A DNA stretch of 9,323 bases from Candidatus Sumerlaeota bacterium (GCA_021160705.1 JAGHBZ010000092.1:1-9323), one strand, 5' to 3'; positions 1 to 6,010 are shown, counted from the first letter of the stretch. Notes: generated from the sequence alone by a model not told the origin. Translations and numbers: made by a program.

Positions 1-29
1 GGGTATATTGGCAATAAGAAAACATACAT

Positions 30-72
30 AGCTCCATAGGAGCGACCTGTGTATATTTGAACAGCAATTTTG
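30..72 (+). repeat. dispersed intergenic repeat, copy A (AGCTCC-ATA-GGAGC type)
   Basis: The copy begins with a small perfect hairpin, GCTCC (31-35), loop ATA, GGAGC (39-43). It continues through a TGTGTATA-like stretch and ends in ACAGCAATTTTG (61-72). A diverged second copy lies at 2351-2394 with the same order of landmarks; the distance from AGCTCC to ACAGC is 31 bases here and 32 there. Two copies sharing three spaced blocks in unrelated intergenic regions indicate a dispersed repeat family. I recall similar AGCTCC-GGAGCGAC repeats in Poribacteria-like genomes, but I cannot check this. Its function is unknown. Confidence 0.6.
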
Positions 73-79
73 CAAAATT
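66..79. repeat. 14-bp palindrome AATTTTGCAAAATT
   Basis: This is a perfect palindrome overlapping the end of repeat copy A. Its 12-bp core ATTTTGCAAAAT recurs exactly at 2127-2138 in the second gene-poor region. The word GTATATTTG lies nearby in both places (51-59 here, 2140-2148 there), but on the other side of the palindrome. It could be a protein binding site or a repeat fragment. The A/T-rich composition makes chance recurrence less surprising. Confidence 0.35.
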
Positions 80-139
80 TATTAGCGGTTTTTTTATTTA
101 TCCTCTATAGCGTCGGCGGCTTGCTTCCGCAGAACCTAA

Positions 140-160
140 GTGTGAAGCGTTATTCGTGAG
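140..160. repeat. GTGTGAAGCG repeat fragment
   Basis: GTGTGAAGCG (140-149), followed five bases later by CGTGA (155-159), matches the same two blocks at the same spacing at 2308-2327. Counting both blocks and the spacer, 16 of 20 positions agree. Read on the minus strand it is the TCACGC/TTCACAC type of phrase often seen in repeat-rich intergenic DNA. It is probably a remnant of a dispersed repeat. Confidence 0.4.
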
Positions 161-464
161 GTCGGCTCTAATCCTCCTTCTTTAAAAAAAACTGTGAAAA
201 GAGTTAGTAGATTTTTGTTCATCTTTATACCCCAGCGATGAATCGAGGTGTTAATAAAAAGATGATATCTTATCTACTCAGGAACACCCGGAAATTACCT
301 GATGATTATGCTTTTATCTTGAGTTTTACTATTGGCTGATAAACCATTGTTCAGAAGTTCTTTTATAAAAGTGTATTGTAGCGTCTGAAAAATGCGCAAC
401 TGTAATTTAAGAGTTATAGAAGATTCTTTCCAGCCATCTTTCAGTTTATAAAAGGAGAACGGCG

Positions 465-1628
465 ATGGGCGAAACATTGGAGCCAATAAAACCCGGTCGG
501 TTATTATCCCTTGACGCATTCCGTGGTCTCACCATAGCTGCGATGCTACTGGTGAATAATGCCGGCGACTGGGGACACGTCTTTCCTCCATTGAGTCATG
601 CGGAATGGCACGGCTGTACTGCCACTGACCTTATCTTTCCGTTTTTTCTGTTCATTATGGGCGTGGCGATGACGTTCAGTTTCAGCAAACGCCTCGCACG
701 TGGCGACTCCCGTACTTTGCTCTTCACACACATCGTTCGGCGAAGCGTAATTCTATATATCCTGAATTGTATAATTATGATTTTTGTTGCGGGAGCGTAT
801 CTCGGGCATTTTCGGTTTGTCGGTGTGCTTGCACGGATTGCAGTGTGTTATTTCTTTGTATCCATCATTATGCTGAACACTGGACTCAGGGGGCAGGCGA
901 TGTGGACGGTCTGGTTACTGGCGGTCTATTATTTCATCCTGAAGTTCATCCCGGTGCCGGGTCAGCATCCGGGTTCATTAGAACGATTTGCCAACATCGC
1001 TGATTACGTGGACACCAAACTGTTAGGTTCTTCGCTTTACGAGTGGAATGAGCAGTTGAAAATGGGACACGACCCGGAAGGCATCCTCTCCACAATTCCT
1101 GCATTGAGTTCCACCCTTGCCGGGGTGCTCTGTGGTCACTGGCTTCGCCAAAAAAACAGAAACGGGTTTGAGAAAGTCGCAGGTATGTCAGTTGCTGGCA
1201 CGCTACTTATTATCGTGGCTGGTTTATGGAAATACGACATCCCTTTTAATAAGAACCTCTGGACACCCTCTTATGTACTGCATACCACTGGTTGGGCGTT
1301 GCTGTGTCTTGCGGTTTGCTACTGGCTCATTGACATAAAGAACTATCGTAGATGGGCAAAACCATTTGTGGTGTATGGCACGAACGCCATCACTGCATAT
1401 TTTGGTGCAAGCATTATGGCGTATGCTACTGTGTGGATTCGATGGCACGATGCCGCTGGAAACACCGTCTATCTCAAGTACTTTATTTATGACCATCTTT
1501 ATAAGAGCTGGATACCTTCCATTTTCGGGCATTATGTCTCTTCTGCGTGCTGGGGGATGACTTATGTCATCATCTGGTGTGCATTGATGTGGATTCTTTA
1601 CCGAAAACGCATATTTATTAAAGTGTAG
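465..1628 (+). CDS. HGSNAT-like (DUF5009/NagX-family) membrane acyltransferase
   Basis: A 387-aa polytopic inner-membrane protein of the family that contains human heparan-alpha-glucosaminide N-acetyltransferase and bacterial COG4299/DUF5009 proteins. Human HGSNAT moves acetyl from acetyl-CoA across a membrane onto glucosamine; the bacterial substrate is mostly unknown, so a sugar acyltransferase role is inferred. Family landmarks in order are LLSLDAFRGLT (13-23), SHAEWHG (44-50), TDLIFPFFLFIMG (54-66), HDPEGILSTI (202-211), NKNLWTPSYV (262-271), YGTNAITAY (304-312) and the C-terminal ILYRKRIFIKV (377-387). From memory all of these align with HGSNAT. His45 in SHAEWHG corresponds to the luminal histidine regarded as the active site in the human enzyme. 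I count about ten hydrophobic helices, the first at 17-36. There is no signal peptide; a short hydrophilic N-terminus precedes helix 1. Start: ATG with AAAGGAG at 451-457, seven bases upstream. Length is normal for the family. No neighbour clarifies the substrate, and the gene appears to be transcribed alone. Confidence 0.88.
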   Translation: MGETLEPIKPGRLLSLDAFRGLTIAAMLLVNNAGDWGHVFPPLSHAEWHGCTATDLIFPFFLFIMGVAMTFSFSKRLARGDSRTLLFTHIVRRSVILYILNCIIMIFVAGAYLGHFRFVGVLARIAVCYFFVSIIMLNTGLRGQAMWTVWLLAVYYFILKFIPVPGQHPGSLERFANIADYVDTKLLGSSLYEWNEQLKMGHDPEGILSTIPALSSTLAGVLCGHWLRQKNRNGFEKVAGMSVAGTLLIIVAGLWKYDIPFNKNLWTPSYVLHTTGWALLCLAVCYWLIDIKNYRRWAKPFVVYGTNAITAYFGASIMAYATVWIRWHDAAGNTVYLKYFIYDHLYKSWIPSIFGHYVSSACWGMTYVIIWCALMWILYRKRIFIKV

Positions 1629-1670
1629 CCTCTCCATATCCAGTCTGAAAAATATAAAATGAGAAACAAT

Positions 1671-1681
1671 AAGTGCAAAGT
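1671..1681 (+). repeat. left 11-bp direct repeat (probable target-site duplication)
   Basis: AAGTGCAAAGT is repeated exactly at 1984-1994. The match is limited to these 11 bases: the neighbouring bases differ on both sides. It abuts the left terminal inverted repeat, as a target-site duplication made by transposition would. Confidence 0.65.
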
Positions 1682-1769
1682 GCTCTGTTGCTAAGAATAG
1701 AATCTGTGTATAATGTGTATAAAATGATTATTCTGTAGTAACATAGGGTCTTTTTCCATAAAGTAAAAA

Positions 1770-1799
1770 CCTCAGCGCTACTTCAGAACCCTGCTGAGG
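1770..1799. repeat. hairpin CCTCAGC/GCTGAGG inside the MITE-like element
   Basis: CCTCAGC (1770-1776) pairs perfectly with GCTGAGG (1793-1799) across a 16-base loop. No T run follows on the + strand. On the minus strand the hairpin is followed by a T-containing stretch, but not directly enough to call a terminator. It is best read as internal structure of the element. Confidence 0.45.
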
Positions 1800-1841
1800 A
1801 ACTCTAAGAATCAAACTTAATGGTGCGGGACGGGAGAAATT

Positions 1842-1913
1842 GTTATCTCCTGGTTCCCTGGTCTCCTTATGGAAAAAAGAGTATTTATAAGGAATCCAGG
1901 AGACCAGGATAAC
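1842..1913. repeat. long imperfect inverted repeat inside the MITE-like element
   Basis: The arm 1842-1870 (29 bases) pairs with the arm 1887-1913 (27 bases) across a 16-base loop. Perfect segments are the outer GTTATC with GATAAC and the inner TCCTTAT with ATAAGGA, joined by CTGGT- and CCTGG-containing middle parts offset by small bulges. Alternatively, CCTGGTCTCC (1857-1866) pairs with GGAGACCAGG (1899-1908) in a shifted 10-bp perfect helix. The two registers show that the arms themselves contain repeated CCTGG units. Confidence 0.55.
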
Positions 1914-1983
1914 TCTGAAGTAAGAAGATTTTTCGCTCCAATCAGAAAGAAAAATTAATACTACGAGATGTTTGCAACAAAGC

Positions 1984-1994
1984 AAGTGCAAAGT
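1984..1994 (+). repeat. right 11-bp direct repeat (probable target-site duplication)
   Basis: This is the exact second copy of AAGTGCAAAGT from 1671-1681, abutting the right terminal inverted repeat. Removing one copy and the 302-bp element would restore a continuous ancestral site. Confidence 0.65.
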
Positions 1995-2126
1995 ATAACC
2001 TCCGCCTATACTGAACGAACATTATGAAACTCCTGAGTACAAGAACCAATCCTCGTAAACACCAGCGCAATGGTTTAGCGACTCAGTCGGGTGTGAGCAA
2101 CTGACCACCTGCGAATATAATATAAG

Positions 2127-2138
2127 ATTTTGCAAAAT
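2127..2138. repeat. 12-bp palindrome ATTTTGCAAAAT
   Basis: An exact recurrence of the core of the palindrome at 66-79. It ends 11 bases before the -35 box of the promoter at 2150-2179, so an operator role is possible. The word GTATATTTG follows at 2140-2148. Confidence 0.35.
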
Positions 2139-2149
2139 GGTATATTTGC

Positions 2150-2179
2150 TTGACTTACTTTTTATGCCTGCCCTAAAAT
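2150..2179 (+). promoter_or_regulatory. sigma70-like promoter TTGACT-N18-TAAAAT
   Basis: A -35 box TTGACT (2150-2155) and a -10 box TAAAAT (2174-2179) are separated by 18 bases, each with one mismatch to consensus. Transcription would begin near 2186, just before the perfect hairpin at 2193-2224. No gene follows closely; yajC begins about 630 bases downstream. The promoter may serve a small RNA, a long yajC leader or an inactivated gene, or it may be a chance match in A/T-rich DNA. Confidence 0.4.
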
Positions 2180-2192
2180 TCTTAACATCATA

Positions 2193-2224
2193 TATCGGTC
2201 AAAATCAGGCAAATTTGACCGATA
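2193..2224 (+). repeat. perfect 11-bp inverted repeat, TATCGGTCAAA / TTTGACCGATA
   Basis: TATCGGTCAAA (2193-2203) pairs perfectly with TTTGACCGATA (2214-2224) around a 10-base loop. No T run follows on either strand, so it is not a standard intrinsic terminator. It lies at the expected 5' end of a transcript from the promoter at 2150-2179. It could be a structured RNA element, an operator or a short mobile palindrome. Confidence 0.55.
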
Positions 2225-2250
2225 AACTTTATAACTATTGAACGATGTGA

Positions 2251-2280
2251 TTATTCTGTGTGTTTCCGTGTTCTTCCGTG
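2251..2280. repeat. degenerate 10-bp tandem repeat ending in CCGTG
   Basis: Three adjoining decamers are visible: TTATTCTGTG, TGTTTCCGTG and TTCTTCCGTG. The second and third share TTCCGTG exactly at a 10-base period. On the minus strand this reads as the CACGGAA-ACACGGAAAC-ACACAGAA phrase that I recall as common in intergenic DNA of many environmental bacteria. It is probably a decayed dispersed repeat. Confidence 0.5.
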
Positions 2281-2307
2281 GCAAAAGAATACCATCAATG
2301 CTCCAGA

Positions 2308-2340
2308 GTGTGAAGCGGGGTGCGTGAAACGTGAAGCGGG
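2308..2340. repeat. GTGAAGCGGG repeat cluster
   Basis: GTGAAGCGGG occurs at 2310-2319 and again at 2331-2340, with a related GTGAAAC at 2324-2330 between them. The left part also matches the fragment at 140-160. This is repetitive intergenic DNA; I see no function. Confidence 0.5.
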
Positions 2341-2350
2341 ATTGAATCGA

Positions 2351-2394
2351 AGCTCCAGCGGAGTACAATGTATACTTTTTCTACAGCTATTTTG
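2351..2394 (+). repeat. dispersed intergenic repeat, copy B (AGCTCC-AGC-GGAG type)
   Basis: A diverged second copy of the repeat at 30-72. It keeps AGCTCCA at its start, the CTCC/GGAG mini-hairpin with a three-base loop (2353-2363), TGTATA in the middle and ACAGCTATTTTG at its end (2383-2394). The internal spacing differs from copy A by one base. Confidence 0.55.
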
Positions 2395-2397
2395 TAC

Positions 2398-2508
2398 TTA
2401 CTGTGTATTGAGGAGGGGATGAACCGGTAACTCAAAGTTATCCAGAACTTCAGATATCATTATGTGCACCCTTGCAAAGCGAATGTCATATTTTCGTAGA
2501 CCATACAT
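2398..2508 (-). CDS. doubtful small ORF, 36 aa
   Basis: On the minus strand an ATG at 2508 is preceded by AAGGAG (plus-strand 2515-2520) with a six-base spacer, the same arrangement used by yajC. It encodes 36 residues starting MYGLRKYDIRF and ending HPLLNTQ. The frame stays open upstream to 2586, but there the start has no comparable ribosome binding site. The predicted peptide has no signal sequence, membrane helix or motif I recognise, and no promoter is evident upstream. It overlaps nothing else. It could be a small protein, a gene remnant or chance. I rate it low because the only support is the ribosome binding site. Confidence 0.2.
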   Translation of the reverse strand: MYGLRKYDIRFARVHIMISEVLDNFELPVHPLLNTQ

Positions 2509-2708
2509 CGCTTTCTCCTTCTGTTTTTGAAGGAGATGCAGATAGAGGTTAAGGCTCTTATTCCCACTGGGGTATCCCTTATGCACACACCGGGTTGTGA
2601 AATTCCTACAGTTTTTTTCCGCAGATATTGTGCCCTCCAGGAATATTAAAACACGAGTTGTAAGTGATTGGGAAAAATATGAATGCTGAGGGGGGTATTA
2701 ATAAATAA

Positions 2709-2736
2709 TTGACATCAAAATTCAGCTGATGATAAC
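2709..2736 (+). promoter_or_regulatory. possible promoter of yajC-secDF
   Basis: A perfect -35 box TTGACA (2709-2714) is followed after 16 bases by GATAAC (2731-2736), a fair -10 match. The start of transcription would be near 2743, giving a leader of about 75 bases before yajC. The weaker -10 box limits confidence. Confidence 0.4.
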
Positions 2737-2804
2737 CTGATTAAGTCTTGGATTTTTTTGAATTCAAATGCAATTTTTAGACGTCATATAACTTCGTTTA
2801 TTTT

Positions 2805-2810
2805 AAGGAG
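2805..2810 (+). promoter_or_regulatory. ribosome binding site of yajC, fixing a TTG start
   Basis: AAGGAG stands six bases before TTG at 2817. The frame has a stop at 2778-2780 and no ATG before 2889. A start at 2889 would lack a ribosome binding site and would remove the residues ahead of the membrane helix. The TTG start is therefore preferred. Confidence 0.75.
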
Positions 2811-2816
2811 AGAAAA

Positions 2817-3161
2817 TTGATAATAGAGCAAATTTTGACTGTTGTGGCTCAGGCTCAGCGAACTGCTCCGAGCGATGGCAGTGCGTTTATGAAGATGTTA
2901 TTTCCGATACTGGCTATTGTGTTTTTATTCTATCTCCTGATATTGCGTCCTCAGAAAAGGCAGGAACAGGAACGAAAAAGAATGATTAGTGCACTGACAA
3001 AGGGCGATAAAGTGGTCACCATAGGCGGGATTTATGGAACCATCGTTGATATTGATGATAATGCAGATATAATAACAATTGAGGTAGCAAAAAATGTCAG
3101 AATTGACTTTAGCAGGAGTGCTGTGTCGCAAGTTATAAAAAGCAAAAAACAATCTCAATAA
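2817..3161 (+). CDS. yajC: preprotein translocase subunit YajC
   Basis: A 114-aa single-pass inner-membrane protein that accompanies SecDF at the SecYEG translocon; its exact role in export is still unsettled in the family. After a polar N-terminus (1-24) comes one hydrophobic helix (about 27-43), directly followed by the family signature LRPQKRQEQERKR (43-55). The cytoplasmic domain that follows begins GDKVVTIGGIYGTI (63-76). Length is usual for YajC. The start codon is TTG, chosen from the AAGGAG six bases upstream. The gene precedes secDF by 132 bases, the standard yajC-secD-secF order, although the usual upstream tgt gene is absent. The gap to secDF is wider than in tight operons; I see no good promoter or terminator in it, so co-transcription is likely. 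Confidence 0.93.
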   Translation: MIIEQILTVVAQAQRTAPSDGSAFMKMLFPILAIVFLFYLLILRPQKRQEQERKRMISALTKGDKVVTIGGIYGTIVDIDDNADIITIEVAKNVRIDFSRSAVSQVIKSKKQSQ

Positions 3162-3293
3162 AAGCACAACAGAATTGGCTACCAACAATTTGTATTTGAA
3201 GAAACCCTCTGAGTACAATAAGAAACATTTTTCACTAATTTGCTTAATTTACTGTGTAAAGAATCAAATATAGGAGATTGAGGTAATATAATT

Positions 3294-5957
3294 ATGCAAA
3301 GTGAGTTAAGATGGCGGTTAATTGTCATTATAGTTGTCACGCTACTCTGCCTGATACTTATTTACCCCACAGGGCGTTATTTTGCGTTTATTGCGTTAAC
3401 CCAGCGTCCCACTGACGAGAAACAGGCGGAAGCGTGGGATAAGAAAGCCGAGGAGTTACGCAGAAAGAGTCTCCGATTAGGACTTGACCTGCAGGGTGGC
3501 GTAGATGTCCTGCTTGAGGTAGATGTTAAGAAGACTGTGGCTGACCAATTACGTGACCTTGCTCTGGGTTTGCGCGGACGATTTCTCCGAAACGACGTGG
3601 AGGCGTCTCTGGAAATCCTGGAGGATGCAAACGCATTGTTATTGAGCATTACTGAGAAAAAGAACTACCGCATTGTGGAGAATATTCTTAGAGACTATAA
3701 AGAGACTTTTGAACCCCCGGATATAGAAGGGCTTCGTAAGACCGGAAAACTTGTCCTCAAACTCCGTCCACAGATGATTGACCGCTACGTCAAGGATGCT
3801 ATTGATGGTGCATTAATGGTGGTCAGGCGACGTGTGGACGAACTGGGTTTAACACAGCCAAGCGTCGCACCGCAGGGACAAACACGTATCCGAATTCAGC
3901 TACCCGGCGAAAAGAATCCCGAACGGGTATTTAAAAATATCCTTAAGGCAGCACGCCTTGAATTTCGTTTACTCCACGATAAAAATGACGAACTGGTAGC
4001 AGAGCTCTTCGACGAAAATGGTAACCTTAAACCCGGGAAAAGCCTTCCACCTGGCTATGTTCTTCGTTATGGTGAGGTCGTTAAATATGATGAGAGAACC
4101 CGGCGCAAGGTAAAGAAGAAGCATGTCCCATTTATTGTAAAGAATAATGTTGAAATCACTGGAAAATATTTACGGAACGCCTGGGTGCAATTTAATCAGG
4201 CTTCGTTAGTCAACCCGATTAATATTGCTCTTCTGTTTGATAGCGTTGGGGCAAAACGATTCCGGGAAATTACAGCGCAGAATGTGGGCAAACGTCTGGC
4301 AATAATTCTGGACGATTATGTCTATTCAGCACCGGTCATTAAGACAGAGATTCCTGATGGTCACGCAGTCATAGAAGGTGATTTTAATCAGCAGGAGGCG
4401 ACTGACCTTGCTCTGGTGCTGAAAGCAGGTGCACTGCCAGCGCCACTACGTCCCATAGAGAAACGTGCTGTAGGTGCGACTCTCGGTACCGAGAGTATCA
4501 GAGACTCACTTAGAGCACTCTTCTTTGGTGGAATGGCAGTCTTAATTTTTATGATTATTTACTACGGCACTGCGGGTATCATTGCGGATTTTGCGGTCAT
4601 ACTTAATATATTGCTTATTATGGCAGTGCTTTCGCTGGCTCGTGCAACGCTGACTTTGTCTGGAATTGGTGGTATACTGCTGACTATCGGTATGGCGGTT
4701 GATGGAAATATACTTATTTATGAACGTGTGCGTGAAGAACTAAGCAGTGGCAGACCATTAAAATTCTCTATTACACAGGGTTTTCGTCGTGCATTTTCCG
4801 TTATTTTTGATTCAAACCTGACCACTCTGGTCACAGCACTGGTATTGCTCCAGTTTGCTGAAGGGAGCGTTAAAGGATTTGCCCTCACTATGAGCATCGG
4901 TCTGATTGCCAACCTTTATACCAGCTTAACAGTTACCAAGACCTTTACAGAGGTCTGGGTTCATCTCCGCAATAAAATAAATGTAGGTTCACTCCGATTG
5001 TTTAAATCGCCTCACATCCGATTTCTGGACTTGCGGAGAGGAGCGTATGTGCTATCACTCTCATTGATTGCACTATGTATTTTCGGGTTCATCAAAGAAG
5101 GTGGTCCAGTATTTGATGTAGATTTTAAAGGTGGTGTTCTCAGTGATGTTACGTTCAACAAACAGGTCACTGAATTGGAGATACGCAAAGCCATTAAGGA
5201 AGCAGGACTGACAGGAAGAGTACAGCACGTCTTGGGCAAAAACGAGTATCTTATACGAGTGAAGAATGTTGAGAACAGCGTGGAAAAAACTCAGGCGATG
5301 ATTGAACAAGCCTTAAGTGACCATTTCGGTAAGGGTAGTTTCACGGTTCTGTCCACTCAGTCAGTGGGTAATGAGGTAGGGCAGGAGTTTATCCGAATAG
5401 CCCTGACTGCGGTCATAATCGCTTCAGGGTGTATTCTCCTTTATGTAGGACTGCGGTTTCAGTTTACCTTTGGCAGTGCAGCTATTCTTGCACTCCTCCA
5501 TGACTTAATTATAACATTAGGTCTTATCACTTTATTGAGAGTGAACATCAGCCTGGACGTGGTCTCCGCATTGTTAATTGTTATTGGTTATTCCGTAAAT
5601 GATACGATTGTTATTTTTGACCGAATACGTGAAAATCTCCGTACTGTTTATGGCAAAAAGTTTGAAGAGATTGCCAATATGAGCATTAATCAATCGTTGA
5701 ACCGCACTGTACTAACTGCAATGACCTCGTTGTTTACTGTAACGGCGATGTATATCTTTGGCGGTAAAGGATTACAGCCATTTGCACTTACACTAATTAT
5801 TGGTATTGCTATTGGTACATATTCTTCATCTTTCGTTGCTACACCATTTGTTTACGAATGGTTTCGCTACCGAGGTATTAAAGTTGAGAAAGAAAAAGCC
5901 ACTGCTGTCACAGCAGCACAAAATTACCGCAAGGTGAAGCCTTTAAAGGTGAAATAA
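3294..5957 (+). CDS. secDF: fused protein translocase subunit SecDF
   Basis: An 887-aa fusion of SecD and SecF, with twelve membrane helices expected. It uses the proton gradient to pull preproteins through SecYEG at the trans side. The SecD half has an N-terminal helix (about 8-30), LGLDLQGG (62-69), the P1 head domain with RRRVDELGLTQPSV (178-191) and IQLPG (201-205), LPAPL (381-385), VGATLG (393-398), and GMAVDGNILIYERVREEL (466-483), whose Asp470 is the conserved transmembrane Asp of SecD. The SecF half starts after a linker near 570, with a helix at about 584-600, FDVDFKGG (607-614), a periplasmic P4 domain, and IGYSVNDTIVIFDRIRENL (764-782) with Asp770 in the NDT motif. Fused SecDF proteins are known in Bacillus and several other phyla, so the fusion is not itself novel. 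Start: first ATG after an in-frame stop (3279-3281), with GAGGT at 3280-3284. The basic C-terminal tail (860-887) is normal. It is the partner of the upstream yajC. Confidence 0.96.
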   Translation: MQSELRWRLIVIIVVTLLCLILIYPTGRYFAFIALTQRPTDEKQAEAWDKKAEELRRKSLRLGLDLQGGVDVLLEVDVKKTVADQLRDLALGLRGRFLRNDVEASLEILEDANALLLSITEKKNYRIVENILRDYKETFEPPDIEGLRKTGKLVLKLRPQMIDRYVKDAIDGALMVVRRRVDELGLTQPSVAPQGQTRIRIQLPGEKNPERVFKNILKAARLEFRLLHDKNDELVAELFDENGNLKPGKSLPPGYVLRYGEVVKYDERTRRKVKKKHVPFIVKNNVEITGKYLRNAWVQFNQASLVNPINIALLFDSVGAKRFREITAQNVGKRLAIILDDYVYSAPVIKTEIPDGHAVIEGDFNQQEATDLALVLKAGALPAPLRPIEKRAVGATLGTESIRDSLRALFFGGMAVLIFMIIYYGTAGIIADFAVILNILLIMAVLSLARATLTLSGIGGILLTIGMAVDGNILIYERVREELSSGRPLKFSITQGFRRAFSVIFDSNLTTLVTALVLLQFAEGSVKGFALTMSIGLIANLYTSLTVTKTFTEVWVHLRNKINVGSLRLFKSPHIRFLDLRRGAYVLSLSLIALCIFGFIKEGGPVFDVDFKGGVLSDVTFNKQVTELEIRKAIKEAGLTGRVQHVLGKNEYLIRVKNVENSVEKTQAMIEQALSDHFGKGSFTVLSTQSVGNEVGQEFIRIALTAVIIASGCILLYVGLRFQFTFGSAAILALLHDLIITLGLITLLRVNISLDVVSALLIVIGYSVNDTIVIFDRIRENLRTVYGKKFEEIANMSINQSLNRTVLTAMTSLFTVTAMYIFGGKGLQPFALTLIIGIAIGTYSSSFVATPFVYEWFRYRGIKVEKEKATAVTAAQNYRKVKPLKVK

Positions 5958-6010
5958 TCGCTCTTTACTTTAGCTAAATAATCTAAACCTATTAGGGGTA
6001 ATAAACCCAA

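Larger units (their letters stand above)
1..464. other. gene-poor region with dispersed repeat fragments
   Basis: No convincing gene is visible here. All three forward frames entering from the left edge meet a stop within the first 39 bases, so any gene from the left contributes at most a short tail. A 34-codon ORF starting at 238 has no ribosome binding site, and I do not call it. The region does contain an AGCTCC-type repeat (30-72), a 14-bp palindrome (66-79) and a GTGTGAAGCG repeat fragment (140-160). The stretch 350-464 presumably holds the promoter of the following gene, but I found no good -35/-10 pair; the best is TTCAGA (351-356) and TATTGT (374-379), 17 bases apart, and it is weak. 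Confidence 0.6.
1682..1983. mobile_element. MITE-like non-autonomous element, 302 bp
   Basis: The left end GCTCTGTTGCTAA (1682-1694) and the reverse complement of the right end, GCTTTGTTGCAAA (from 1971-1983), match at 11 of 13 positions. Each end touches one copy of the exact 11-bp direct repeat AAGTGCAAAGT (1671-1681 and 1984-1994). Terminal inverted repeats bounded exactly by a direct duplication are the signature of a transposed element. It is too short for a transposase; the only long minus-strand frame (1728-1991) would have to start with TTG inside the duplication and matches nothing I know. Two internal hairpins (1770-1799, 1842-1913) add secondary structure. The ends resemble the CTTTGTTGCAA ends of some IS5/IS903-group and IS6-family elements, but those make 8-9 bp duplications. 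An 11-bp duplication suits IS4-like enzymes better, so I leave the family open. It could be an internally deleted IS or a true MITE. Confidence 0.65.
1629..2816. other. 1.19-kb intergenic region rich in repeats
   Basis: There is no confident protein-coding gene between the HGSNAT-like gene and yajC. From left to right it holds a MITE-like element with flanking duplications (1671-1994), a stretch in which I see nothing definite (1995-2126), a palindrome (2127-2138), a sigma70-like promoter and hairpin (2150-2224), a decamer repeat (2251-2280), a GTGAAGCGGG repeat (2308-2340), a second copy of the AGCTCC repeat (2351-2394), a doubtful minus-strand small ORF (2398-2508) and a possible yajC promoter (2709-2736). 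ORFs of 60-90 codons on the minus strand overlap the repeats and resemble no protein I recognise. Confidence 0.7.

Noticed and set aside
238..342. 34-codon plus-strand ORF upstream of the HGSNAT-like gene
   Set aside because: No ribosome binding site, no recognisable sequence, and located in repeat-rich DNA.
1224..1637. 137-codon minus-strand open frame opposite the HGSNAT-like gene
   Set aside because: It is antisense to a well-supported gene, shows no motif and has no independent support.
1709..1725. TATAAT and TATAAA boxes inside the left part of the MITE-like element
   Set aside because: The only -35-like sequence nearby (TTGCTA at 1688-1693) has an unsuitable spacing of 15 bases, and no gene follows on the + strand.
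1728..1991. 87-codon minus-strand open frame inside the MITE-like element
   Set aside because: It would start with TTG inside the flanking direct repeat, has no ribosome binding site, and spans hairpins that explain its open reading. I recognise no transposase motif.
2033..2042. CTGAGTACAA shared between about 2033 and 3209
   Set aside because: A ten-base match without shared flanks; not enough to call a repeat.
2162..2368. 68-codon minus-strand open frame
   Set aside because: Its translation comes almost entirely from the repeat fragments at 2193-2340, and no ribosome binding site supports it.
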